A stretch of DNA of 64,000 bases from Nyssa sinensis (Eukaryota; Streptophyta; Magnoliopsida; Cornales; Nyssaceae): NCBI GenBank assembly GCA_008638375.1, contig CM018036.1, forward strand, positions 1,524,001-1,588,000, in the 5' to 3' direction. The position numbers and the translations under genes were made by a program. Shown here piece by piece: positions 11,415-23,500 of the stretch; the first letter of the stretch is position 1; every line of letters begins with the position of its first letter. The notes beneath the pieces were generated by a model. It had not been told where the DNA came from. It saw only the letters and a program-made list of their open reading frames with translations, and searched no databases.

Positions 11415-14400
11415 AAGAGAGAGATGTACCGAGCCAAAAATCCATGATTTCTCTTCCTCCTGATGTTGCTAGGTTGGTATGTTCGTTTGGGAAATAAGAG
11501 CATTGGCTCACTTGATGAAGAGACATCTCCTGGAGAAAAGAACAGATACGATGCAGAAATCAAGGGGCAGCAATTTTTTTTTATATGTAAAATAATTAGT
11601 AGAAAATAGAAAAAAGGCAAGGATCCATAAAGTGACAATAATGAAAGAGTTAGCTGCTCAGTATCAGGGACCCACGCTGAACAAAAATCTATTCCAGCCT
11701 GGGTTGATGTAGCCAATACAATTGGCCTGTAACAAAATACAATCATTTTTTGCAAAAGTGCTCTGTTAGTTCTTGTTCTAGATGGATTAGTGCACTTCTG
11801 AAGGATATACCAATGCAACTATACAATAGTGAATTTATCCCCTTATAGCTGATAAAATCTTGCCATAAAGGGTTTGCACTGAACCTCCTCCAATCCAGGT
11901 GGGGCAGAACTTTCTGGAAGCAATCGTTTACAGACTCGTACCATCACCTCTGAACATTAACAGTTAACTCCGCATGGTGTTACTCTCCAATATAGTTGAT
12001 GACTATTCAACATCAAAAACATCAGCATCATCCAACTACATTTCCAATTTCTTCAGCTCCTTACCAATTACATTTTAAAGCCAAAAAATACCAGCCAAAA
12101 GAACATTAATCAGAATGCCTTATTCCAACTGTTTACAATTGGCAACTGAAGTTCACTCCTTGTAACAAATCTTATGAAATCGAGTCTTCAATTAAAGCAT
12201 GGATATTAGGGTTGTCATAAATCAAATGCATTAACTAATAATGGTGCAACTCCCAAATGAAATAAGAGTGAAACTGTAATTTTTTTGCTCTTACATTTTG
12301 AAGGCAAAGGAACCATACAAGAGGAAATTTTCAAGTTTTTATTCAGAGGCAATGTGCCGAAGGTACTGAAGTTGAGATCTCAAAATGCTCCATCCAGAAG
12401 AAGGAAACCTGGCCATCAGCTAAATTTTATTCACACAGAACAGCGTGCACCTCCAACTAACCATGCATACAGAACATCAGTTTCTCAAGAGTGAAGGATA
12501 ACAATTTTTTTTATGCCAGAGAATCTTCCCAACCACGGGTCCTTCGGGTTCATGGCTACAAGGCAAACTCTGAAGTGTGACCCCACCCAGAAGAATCGCG
12601 TCAAGTAATCCGGGACACACCATTTGGCATGGCTTGAACTGGCAACCTCCTGTTGACTCAGCACAAGTCTTTCTTTACCAGTCAAGCTAGAGCCCAAAGT
12701 GAAAATACCCTTTTTCTCTTTTGTTGTTAAATGACAGATAATTTTCCAAAGTGCAAAGTTGTCAACAAATAAAGGGTCATATCATGTTCAGTGAGAGGAA
12801 GGCCGTCTGTTCTTCTAATGGTAAAAACTAGCTCAAACAAAATAGAGAGAACAAGACAAGACTACACTCAATTATGAATTTATGACATATACAAACAAAA
12901 ACTGCCAGATTATCAACTGACCCAAAAGAAGAAAACCTGAACAAATATACACCATCATGGTATGGGACCTAAAGAACAAACACAGCCATACTTGTACTCC
13001 AATCCTAGCAACTCTTAATTCATAAAAGAAGGAAAAAGGCCTCGCAAGAATCCACAGAAAGACTAGGGGAATATATGATAAAAGACAGACTAGGAACGTC
13101 TCAAATGTAATAGAACCTCTCTTGTCCATATAATGTTCTAATAGTTCACCTTAAAACCCACAAAGGAGAGAACATATTTGCAGTTTCTCCTCAGAGAAAC
13201 CCAGATAAGGCTCTAGATTTGGCTTCTCTAGGACCCCACAAGCACGCATCTACTTTGATGGCATCAAAACAATTGACAGACTTAAGAGAAGATAAGAACA
13301 ATAAAAGCCTGCATGACATCTAACACTGCAGATCCCACCAATGCCAATCTAACTATAGTTCAAGGACTAAGCACCCTAGTTAAGCTCAAAGAATTCCCAA
13401 GGAGAGCCATCAATTTTGGCCAAATGACTAAACAAAAGCAGGGACCAAGGTGCCTCAGCTATCCAGCCTCTAAAGATGTCCTGCAAAGAAATGCCCCAAA
13501 ACTTGGGACATAGGTAATCCAGCCAAGAAGGCAAAATTTCAAACTAAATAGGAATTTGATGAAATGCACCAGGTTTTCAACATTCCTTCAATTCATGCTA
13601 TCCCTGAAGATCCAAATGGAAGCTAATATAGCACATCACACAAAATCTTTCCTCTACTACTACCAAAACTTATAGAGAAGAGAGCTAGTAAGGCAGGGAT
13701 ATCTCAAGGGCCCACCAAAAATCTTCACCAATCCAAATAACTGCAACCATGTGTAATATTCCTTGTATTTAGATAAGTTTATAGACTTTTAGGAATTTTA
13801 GGCTTTAATTAATGTAGTCAGTCCTCCCTTTTTTGTACATGGGTTTGCCCCCCCCTCAGGCGCCTTGTCTATCAAAGCAAAAGTGTAAAACACCTAGGGG
13901 CAATGAAAGAAAAAGTGATCACTACTGTTGACCTTCTTTAGCTGCCACAACTCAAAATAATCCCTTGATTTTAAGAGGATCCTTGTTCAACAAGATAAGC
14001 TTGATGAGAAAGGAACATGATAAGCTTTATGAGAAATGAACAAGAATCCTCAGGACATTAGTCAAAGTAAGCTTCAAAAGGAGACTGCAGTACAGACGAA
14101 AGCTTATTGAAATCTGCATTTTTTTTATTTCACAAGACAATTACTCAAGCAAGAGCAATAGAAGAACTCGCACTTGGCTTCCATTAACAGCCATGAGCTC
14201 TGTATCTGACTTACAACCAAAGCCATTTGGATGAAGGCCATGACTCCTCCCAGTGACAGTGCCCAAAACTTGTAGCTCCCAGAGGGCACCTCCAAAGCTA
14301 TGTAGCAGTGGCATCGCACCCTAGTAACACCCCTTCTGCCCAAAGCTCGTAGCTCCCACAGGGCACCTGCAAAGCTATGTAGCAATGGCACTGCACCCTA

Positions 14401-17400
14401 GTAACACCCCCTGCTTTGATGGGGGCAAATATCACAACCAAATTTGAGTTAGTCACATCCTCGTAGGAAGTGACCCCATTTCTGCACTCATATACGTGCT
14501 TCTATCTAAATGCGCATTGACTCAACATCCCTTAGATGAGATCTATCAATAACATCATTTTTTTTGTTTTTTTGATAGATAAGACACACTCCAATTGGGA
14601 CTTGAACTCTCAAACTCCTCTTTGGAGGTGGAGGTGATGCCATTCAAGCAAGCGCTTGATGGTAGATCTATCAATATCATCATGAGTTATTTATTGATTA
14701 AAAAAAATGCACAAAATGGAGCATCTCAAAAATAAGCAAATGCTTCAGCATATTAATTACCACATGGTTGTTCCTAGTAATGAGAGTAATACATTTACTT
14801 CTTTTTTATTCTTTTGCTAGGTAAGACACACAACCACTATGTCCCAATTGAGACTTGAACCCTCACCCTCTTCTTTGGAAGGTGGAGGTGATACCATTCA
14901 AGTTAATGCTTGATGGTGAGAGTGATACATTTACTCATTTCAGCATGTTTAACATAATCAAGCTAGTTCTACATGCAGCGAGTGTTGAAGCATTTAAGCT
15001 TCATTTTCGCTATCTAGGTCTGATTGTTTATGAGGGATGAATTAAAACAGATGTTCCCATAAAACCAAATCCTGAATGAAGGAAGTAAATAAACACTCCT
15101 GGAAGGGTTGTGAGTTTTGCACATTATGCTCCATTTGGTAAGGGGGAAGGAAATTTGAAAGGAAGGAAAGGTAGGATAGGCCAAAAATGTACCTTCTTTC
15201 CTTCTATAAAGTGAGAAGGAAAGAAAGAGGTGATATTTATTTTACCATTAGGCCCTTACATATTGGAAGGAGTTTTTTTCCCCCTTTCTTTCTTTCTTTT
15301 CTACCTTTTTTTTTTTTTTTTGAATGGGAAAAATGTCAAAAAGGAGAATGAGCCCTTCTCTCTCCCTTTCTTCCAACTTTGGGAGGAAATAATTTGGTAA
15401 GCCTGGAGGGAACGGGCTTCCCTTTTCTTTTCCTTTCTCTCTCCCTTTCCCTCTGCCAAACCATGAAAAGCCTCCCTCCTTTTCCTTCCACTCCATTCTT
15501 CCCTCCTATTAAACAGACCATTAAGATAGATGAATGCAGCAACTAGAAGTGATTTTATTCAAGTTGATGTTGTTGCTAGGACAAATGAAAGACTCAAAAG
15601 AGGATTACTTGATTAATGTGTTAGCCTCTAAACTAATACACAATATGGCCCTATAGCAAAGTAGTAGACCTATGCTTATGTACCCGACTTCAAAAAGTTT
15701 ATTGCATCAAACTTACTTGAAGTATTTGAATCAACCGCTCCTTGTTACTACTAGCAAACTACACAATCTTCTTGAATGTTTCTTTATATGTTTATGTTAC
15801 ATGTGCTTTATTGGGTCAAAACATTCCATGCTTATTCAGAATTATTCTTACTCCTCTCTCTCTTTTATATATCTCACCTTAGGAAAACACTATCCGAGCA
15901 TCACCTGTATATGCCCCTATCTCATATCTAAAATAGAATTGTGAGAGACAAGGAGCTTCGTCGCCCAAAAGTTCCAACGACAATTTATGGCTCATAATAG
16001 TTTTATTTGTTTTTTATAGGTAAATCACACACTTACTTTTGTGTCTTTGGGAAACTTGAGCCCTCAACCTTCCACATGAGGAAGTGGAGGAGACACCAAC
16101 TAAGCTAAAACTTGTTGGTACGGCTCATAATAGATATTATTGCAGGATGCCTTGAGGTGGATCCCCAACAAGGATGGTAGGATTTGGCGTTCACTCCTCT
16201 TTATTGTGTGCTTTCTTGAGGTGATAGGTCAAATTTGAAGTGCACTCCTTTTGCCATGGAAGTGCAATTGGAAAGTTGAAGTGCCTTCAAAAGTATTTGT
16301 GTTTGTGTGAATTGCAGTTTTAGAGGCTATTTTAATTGTGGACAACCTGGGTACAAGGGGAATAAACTTAGTGTTGTACATGCAACAAATGAGATGAAAC
16401 CATGAAAACAACTTGTCGTTCCTATGTAGTTGCTAGGGATTTGTGGTATATGCTTCTTTCTTTGTTTTGCATCCATTAGACTATGTCAAGGATGGTGAGG
16501 GATTTGATTGGATGTTGGTTGGATGGTTTGCCTTACTAGGAGAGTGTGCTGAGCTTGATATGTTGTCCCCCTTGTGCCTTATGTGAAGTATTTGGTGACA
16601 GTGGAATCAGTGCATGTTTGACGATGTAGAGTTCTCTGTTTATAGATTTATAATTTTTAAGAAAAAAAGGGTGGTTAGATAATTTCATTTTCAGTTGTCT
16701 GGTAGATTCTGGACTTGATACATGCTTTTGTTGATTTCTTAAGAGATTCAAGTTGAATAGAAGGAGGCTGGTGCTCTTGTATACTACTCGAGTTGCATCC
16801 ACTTTGGCATGGTTTTTATTATACAAAGCATTTGACTTATAAAGCAATAGATATTATTATAGACCATTGGAGAAACTGGGTTGTGAGGGCATATTCGCAA
16901 TAAGTATGCAAGAAGCACACAAATTCCAAGCTAGAGGGTTTTGTTAGCACACAAATCTATTTATCATTATTCTCAGCTTTACCAAAGAAAAAGGAAAAAT
17001 CATGACCTCTGAGACTTGTGCAACAAATTGCCATTCTTTTAACAGAAAAAATGTGCATGTCTTGTTTATATACTATAATTTTACTGATCCAAAAAAAAAA
17101 AAAAAGGTGCATGTCTTTTATGTGACTTTTGTGTATGTTATAAGTCTGTAAATTTCACTTTGAATCCCATAGGGGCAAGTCATGTTGGAGGGGGGTTAGT
17201 GGGGTATCAATACCATCAACCTTAGCAGTAGGTTAGGCTATTAAAAAAAAATTACTCACTGTTTGGGCTCCATAAACTGAAGAAAATGATTTCACTGCAA
17301 TTCCTACCCATACAACTGATTTAAATGGATTAAGGATGTAAGTGCCAGCAACCGAGGCATTTGGTGAGCCTTGTAGCACAGCATCACAAACTAATTGGGA

Positions 17401-18331
17401 TAATTCCACCTTAAAGGCAGCATTTAAATCACATCCTATTTGTTCTACCAAAGATAAGTTATTAAGTGTTTCTTTCACTCTCGATATAAAATAAGTGCTA
17501 CTCCAAGGAGGACTAAAAGCACAGAAGAAGAATTCTACATTCCATTTTCTTTGGATCTTTTTAGTATGGGGTGTAGTTACCTAGAAATGGACCTTGGGGA
17601 TAGCAACCTAATACAATCAGCAACGGAAGTTTGGGAAAACCAGGTGTGGTTTCCTAGAAAACTACACATCATCCCCTGGGTTCTGTCTCTGCAACAAAAG
17701 TGGCACAGCAGTTTCCCTTATTGCTGAGGTGTGCTTAATTACAATTTCATGCTCTTGGACCAACTAGTATAGCAATATCCAATAGTATATAGCAATATAC
17801 ATATGTAAATACTCAGGTTCAAGCAATCTTGTCACAGAGTTCTGTTTTATGTTACCATAGTTTATTCAACCACCAAACTGAATGAAATGTGAAAACTAAA
17901 TCCCTTTAATTTAGAGCATTCACAAGGTGGCAATTGAAAATGTATGCAACTGCTAGTACATCAATATGCATCACCTCTGTAACAATTAAATATGCATCAA
18001 AAGAAACAAAAAAGGGTCTCTTTGAATGGCACTTATAAACATCCCAATAAAACTGAATCAGTCCCATGTAACAAGCTGTTTCAACAGGTAACTTGACATT
18101 TTAATTCAAGGATACGACCGTAATCCACCATATAAATAGAAATGAAAGCATTTAAATGCCCTCAACTTAGAGTAAGTTCAAAGAAATACAAAATGGCATA
18201 TTGAAACGCTACACTGAAAATACAGTGAACTCCTTTCAAATCTTGTTTTAAGGACAACATAATCATTCGATTTACACTGTATTTAGCCAATGCAAAAAAA
18301 TCAAACTACATGTTAAATTATGGCACATATT

Positions 18332-18371
<40 letters not shown>

Positions 18372-18637
18372 CATCTGGTAGGAAGAATCGGAGAGAAGGA
18401 AGTCCAGAAGGGTACAAGAATCCTTCAGAAGTTAGTCTTTTGAGGGTTTCGGCGTCGTTTTGGGGGAAATGGAGAGGGGTCTGAAACTTGAACAGACAGG
18501 GCGGTAAAAGCTTAGGAGTGATTTCAAGGGTGCCCAATGCAATATGATGGCTTGGAGGTGGTGCTCTGTTGAAGTAATGGATTGAACAATCGATTCATCA
18601 AAGAAACTCCCGTACGCACTAGGGTTTTAGACGCCAT
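10761..18637 (-). CDS. Mitochondrial ribosomal protein bL34 (bL34m), with an apparent frameshift in exon 1
   Basis: Small basic protein of the large mitoribosomal subunit. Exons in gene order: 18637-18372, 11529-11430, 10833-10761. The splice phases join the bL34 core exactly: KRTYQPSNIRRKRNHGFLAR, then KATKGGRRVIARRIAKGR, ending SRITP. The start MASKTLVRTGVSLMNRLF resembles a mitochondrial presequence. Exon 1 is not continuous: the ATG frame stops at TGA (18524-18526), while the frame one base along continues through ITPKLLPP and LTSEGFLYPSGLPSLRFF to the donor. Dropping one base between about 18527 and 18597 (for example the A at 18565) gives 145 residues. The frame that reaches the donor has no usable ATG of its own. 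Intron 1 is 6.84 kb and intron 2 is 596 bp. The bL34 assignment is firm; whether the allele is functional is open. Confidence 0.85.
12490..12707 (-). mobile_element. tRNA-derived SINE, longer type, in bL34m intron 1
   Basis: On the minus strand an A-box-like TAGCTTGACTGGT (12677-12689) is followed by a B-box-like AGTTCAAGCC (12631-12640). About 110 bases of unrelated body and a short A-run (plus-strand T-run near 12505-12512) complete it. AGTGAAGGATA at the left and AGTGAAAATA at the right may be an imperfect target-site duplication. It differs from the shorter family at 14559 and elsewhere in body sequence. Confidence 0.6.
14261..14414. repeat. 77-bp tandem duplication
   Basis: Two adjacent copies of about 77 bp begin GCCCAAA at 14261 and 14338. 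Both contain GCTATGTAGCA and CACCCTAGTAACACCCC, with about 10 percent divergence by eye. It lies in bL34m intron 1. Confidence 0.85.
14559..14663 (-). mobile_element. tRNA-derived short SINE, copy A
   Basis: Plus strand: a T-run, then GATAAGACACACT, CCAATTGGGACTTGAACTCTC, a GGAGGTGGAGGTGAT segment and CATTCAAGCAAGCGCTTGATGG. Reversed, this gives an A box, a B box and a poly(A) tail. It is flanked by 20-base direct repeats AGATCTATCAATAACATCAT (14539-14558) and AGATCTATCAATATCATCAT (14664-14683), which differ at one base. This is a clear target-site duplication, and it defines the element ends. Confidence 0.85.
14800..14916 (-). mobile_element. tRNA-derived short SINE, copy B
   Basis: Same order of blocks as copy A. 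Flanked by TGAGAGTAATACATTTACT (14781-14799) and TGAGAGTGATACATTTACT (14917-14935), a 19-base target-site duplication with one mismatch. It lies only about 115 bp from copy A. Confidence 0.85.
16001..16121 (-). mobile_element. tRNA-derived short SINE, copy C (degraded)
   Basis: Blocks match copies A and B with more substitutions (for example AAACTTGAGCCCTCAACC at the B box). Flanked by perfect 12-base repeats GGCTCATAATAG at 15989-16000 and 16122-16133. Confidence 0.75.
16140..16760 (+). pseudogene. LINE relic: end of ORF2 (zf-RVT-like region)
   Basis: Plus-strand translation in shifting frames gives WIPNKDGRIW, LLPWKCNWKVEVPSKVFVFV, IAVLEAILIVDNLG and ARDLWYMLLSLF, then RMVRDLIGCWLDG. This order matches the zinc-binding reverse-transcriptase region (zf-RVT) near the end of plant LINE ORF2: an FPWK..W....P.KV.FFVW-like block, a NL.KRG-like block and a later DLW..... 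block. Stops and frame changes interrupt it, so it is dead. It lies antisense to the host gene in bL34m intron 1. Confidence 0.6.
17230..17580 (-). other. Exon-like open stretch inside bL34m intron 1 (unassigned)
   Basis: One minus-strand frame stays open for over 100 codons and has protein-like composition: it includes KRTK-like basic residues near WNVEFFFCAFSPPWSSTYF, then VEQIGCDLNAAFKVELSQLV, GSPNASVAGTYILNPFKS and VVWVGIAVKSFSS. A donor-like GTGAGTAA follows near 17250. I do not recognise the family. It may be an exon of a nested gene, a captured fragment or an eroded transposon. Confidence 0.3.
18335..18369. repeat. (GA)n microsatellite adjacent to the bL34m intron 1 donor
   Basis: On the coding strand the donor GT at 18371-18370 is followed at once by ACTCTCTCT and a CT run of about 35 bases. 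The donor therefore reads GTACTC, which is weak outside the GT. Confidence 0.9.
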
Positions 18638-19367
18638 TCTTTTGGCTGAGGAGGAGAAGACAGAGCCTCCAATTTCTAATTGAATTGCGCCGCAGTCAGC
18701 ATCCCAAATCAAAAAAACATGAGTAGGTAACACCGTAACAGTAAAAATTTTGTCCACGGTGACATTATCCGCCCATTTTCTATTATATATATTGAATAAA
18801 TGAATGATAAATTTATAAATAAATAAAAAAAATAAAATAAAATAGTTCATCAAAGAAATGAATGGAAAATCTATAAATATAAGTAAAAAATATAGATAAA
18901 ATGTTTATCACAAAGACGATCAATAAATAATCTTATAAATAATAATAGATTAATAAATGAAAAATATAAAGTATAAATTAAGTATAATGGCACAAATATA
19001 AAAAATTAAACTCGATAAAAAAATAAATAACAATAGATTAATAATTGAAGGATGAAATCATTGAAGAATAACCCTCGCTTTTATACAAATAATATATATA
19101 TGATTTAATTCTATGTATAGACAAAAAAAAAAAAGAGATTGGTAGAAATTAAAACTTATCAACTTTAACAATTGGCTTAAAATTTTGGACTACTTCAAAT
19201 AAGAAAAAAAAAAACACTGAAATCAAGATCAAAATTAAATAACAGTAATATCAAAATTGCAAATATATATATATATATATATCCATTCCCCGCAATGGTA
19301 CAAGTCCCGTGCCTAAAACTGTCCTTTTTTACTTTTCTGAGTGAAAAATGATGCAATCTTCGAAATG

Positions 19368-19406
<39 letters not shown>

Positions 19407-20546
19407 ATTTTATTCTTTCAGTGTTTATAAATGTTGGTAGTTATTATACTATTGATTGTTTATCCAAAAACATAATGATAAGAAATATATTGGTACATCC
19501 ATTTCCACACTACAAATTCCAATGGCCCTGCCAGAATGGTTTTGGGTATTGGATATGTAGAAAGTGAATTGCAGTAGCATATGTGCAAGCATAACCTAAT
19601 TACGTGGTAGCAACTCAACTCAAATTTGCTTCAAGTTACTCCCCGCCCCCCCGAAAATTTAGTTCTACCGTTAATTTTTTTTTAAAAGTTCTCATTTTCA
19701 TTTGTCCTATTACATATTATCGTTCAAAAACGTCTCTTTTAAGAATCGTTTATTTTTATTTTACAAAAAAAATTTAGAATAAAAGCATCTTTTTTAAAAA
19801 CAAAGCAGCATGTGACACAAATAACATGATTTTAAAAAAATATTCAAAAAAAAAATCATATGGATGTTAAAATGTTGTTTAGAAATGACACATAAAAGAG
19901 ACAAAAAATCCAATATTTGGTACCCCACAAGACACACAAGAGGTCAAGGTTTTAATAATCTCAACTAGTCCAGAGCATCAGCCTCTAGCCACTAATGGAC
20001 CTGAAAAAGGGTTAGATATACGCAACAAAATTAACTCAAGTTGACTGACTGACTTGTATGCACAAGGATCGAAATGCCCTCCCAAAACTCCAAATGCATG
20101 TCCCACATTTCATCTATCATTTGTAAAGACATTCTTCCTTGATATTGCTTCGAAACACAACTATTAAAAAAAAAAAATACATATAAATCAAATAAAAGGT
20201 ATCCAACAAAGCACTGGATCATACAATTCTGACCTGGCCATTTCCAGTTACACTCTATGAACAACTACAACAAACAAATCATCTCAAGGCATTCAATAAT
20301 TTTTTTATAAAAAAAAAAAGGAAAAAGAAAAGAAAAATATAAAACAACCCAACTGACACTTTTTTTTTTTTTTTGTCAGCAATGGAGATACAAAGGACAG
20401 ACTGGCATTTTACAACATGCCAAACATATAAATTAGTGTGGGAAGCATTTGCTCCACAACAGAAAACAAAAGATTAAAGAACTAAAAGATGAAAGAAACA
20501 AGAAAACTAAAGAAAAGCACGATTCAGAAACAACAAGGATGTTGAA
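18638..20546. other. Spacer between the bL34m 5' end and the SurE-like 3' end
   Basis: AT-rich, with (AT)n tracts at 19262-19281 and 19371-19398 and many A-runs. The first few hundred bases are the presumed bL34m promoter. No exon could be supported. Confidence 0.6.
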
Positions 20547-23500
20547 TCAATAATCAAAATGACATGCTGCAGCTCCAAATGTACACAGTTTTTTTGTCAT
20601 GCTGGTCATAGTACCGCTTGAAGTGCAACAATCCAATCCTAAAGCAGCTGTTTGAACGTCTGACTCTATAAATGGAGATAGAGATAGCGGAGTTACTGCA
20701 ACCTGTTCCAAAGTCAATTCAAGAATCAGCCACGAGTTTGGATGGGGGGGGGGGGGGGGAGGACAATCATCCATTCCATGTTAACAGCCAACAGTATTGT
20801 AACTCTATCTCATCATACTCCAAGATTCCCTTTTTTTTTTTTTTTTTATAGGTAAGACACACACCCACTATGTCCCAATTGGGACTTAAACCCTCAAACT
20901 CCTCTTTAGGAGGTGGAGGTGATACCATGCAAACTAACGCTTGAATGTACTCCATGATTCCTACTTACTAATTCAAATGCTTTAGTATGCCTCGGAATCC
21001 AAAGGAAATCATTGCTTCATTGTGTTGTGTTATATAAATATTTGTGCCCAATCATCACCAATAATAAGGACAGTACAATACAGCCTAGCCATCATAACTA
21101 ATAACAACAAAAAGTTGACACTCTGAAAGGAAGCCATCTTATTATATCCTACAACTGAACCTAAATCAGTAAATCTTAGTTCAAAATAAGTTCATATTTC
21201 TGAGGTGATATGTAAATTCCAGAATGAATTGAAATAAGCCCTACGGAAATTGGATCAGAACAAGCTCATTTCTATGTACTTTAGAAAAGGGCCCATTAAC
21301 CAAAGAGACAAAGTTATACTTACGTATCCGTTTTCAAGCGCTCTGAAATCTAGATCCTCCTCAACCACATCTTCTTGCTCCTTGTCCAGAAACTGCAATC
21401 ACCAATTATTAGCTAACCCCTTTATAAAACAAGTAAAAGACCATTTTATATAAAACAATAGGAAAGATCAGAGCAGCAATGGCAGACTGGATCACAAGAA
21501 ACCCATGAAGAAGATAAATTAACTTGAAGAAGCACAATTTGTAGGAATTATGCTTCAACTATCCTAAGAATACTTTTTGGGTGCATTTGGAAGCAGCAGT
21601 AACAGATTATGAAAATTTTATTTTGTGTTGAACTTCTATACAGATCTTCTACAGATTTTATAAATCCATGGTTCAGTAAAATAGTTTCATGCAACTTCTC
21701 TGTTTTCCTAGAAGCAGCTAGTACATGATGTTAAGAAGAGGCCTTTTTGTAAATTGGAGCTCTCCAACAAACTTAAATTACCAGGCATATGACTGATCCT
21801 AACAAGCTTCCTCTTTTCCACATATACTCCAAAGAAATCCACTAGAAATCATTACCATGGCAATTGCGAGCAATTTTAGTCAAGTGTACCTTGGTGTGCC
21901 TAACCATCCACTCATTTTTGCTCAATCCTCTGTTATAGTAATATACTAATATATGTATGGTAATAAATAGTAAAAACTCAGTTTATTGATTCCATCCATA
22001 AATCTATTTTCTTCCCTATGAGTTCCGAGCAATTTTAACATTGCTGCCTAACACAAGCATAGTAGTCAAACTTTTCTTACCTCTAGACGAAAGTACTTCA
22101 CTGACCGGTTCGAACCAGATTTTCCTGCAACTCCAACTGATTCAACAACCTCCAAATCCTTTCTCTGTGTTGTCAAACGGCGAGATGCACCCTGAGAAAA
22201 CAGAAGGTAAAATTTGAAAATGAAAATGAAATGAAAGATCACCATGATCCTCAAAATAAGAAAGACAAGTAATGAAAAAGTTTACAAGAGCTACTTACTG
22301 CAGCAGAGGCATCTCGGCTGAGCTGTGCAAGCTGCATGCCAAGGCTTTGCTGATTGGACATGAAACGTCCAGCAGATGGATGCCTGTTGGCTGAAATTGC
22401 TAGCCAGCTTGGTGTGGATCTCCACAGACTTTGCTTGGTTAATTTGAAGCCCTGTCAGACAAAAGATTATAACACAAAGCTATGAATGAAATGGAAAAGT
22501 TATTTTCGTTGTGCTTCAGAAGAAAATGTTATCCTGAAAGCACAAGTAAACATCAGCAGCCCTAGAAAGTAACAAACTATGTTTTGCCAAGTCAAAAGAT
22601 CTGGTAATCTGAGTACAAGAGTTTTTTTTTTTTTAAAAGTGGGAGAGCTTTGAGTTATTGCCACTGATTTAGTGCCAATTGCAAGTGATGTATTGGCAAG
22701 GAAACAATTCAGGTGATGTTAACTTAGCCGGAACAAAGGGGGGAGAAAAACCATTCCATAGTATTAATACTGGAAGTCCACCTCCCCTCCCAAGCAACAA
22801 CTGACATAAATATATAATTTGAGTTTTCACAGTTGAAGGATTGGAGAGCCACAGTCCAAGCAACATAAGTCCAACCCCAAGTCCTCTCCTTTCCAATGCT
22901 GACATAAGCATGGCCTCGCATTGCAATTATAATTTTTGTTGGGGATAGCTATTCAATTATAATTTTTGTTGGGGATAGCTATTCAAACTCCCAATTATAC
23001 ACTTGCACTCCAAATAAATATGTTTTTAATGATTAAAAGTACACTTTTTTGGAGTGTAGGAGTATAAATGGAAGCTCCAATAACAGCACCTTTTTGTTTA
23101 CTTAAAAATTAGGAATGGGCCATATCAACTATTACAAGGTAAGCCAAACTAAACTTCAGGTCCCAAATAGATATAACAGGACGAACTGCATTTTAAAGTA
23201 TCTATACCAAGATATAACTTAGACACAATAGATAAATAGAAGGAAGCATTTTCATATGTAGCCAATCCCAAATAGTTGGAATAAGGCTTTGTTTTATTTG
23301 TGTTGAGTTGAGTTGAAGGAAGCATTTTCATATGCAGTTTTTTTTTTTTTTTAATGGTTTTCAAGCGCTAAGTGAAATACATTGCTTACAAATGATGAAA
23401 AGAAATAAGTATTGTTTCTTGAGTTTCACAACTTGACTAATCTACAGAATTTCAAGCTGGACTTCCTAGTTGGTCCGTTTGAAGTGTTTATTAGGACCAA

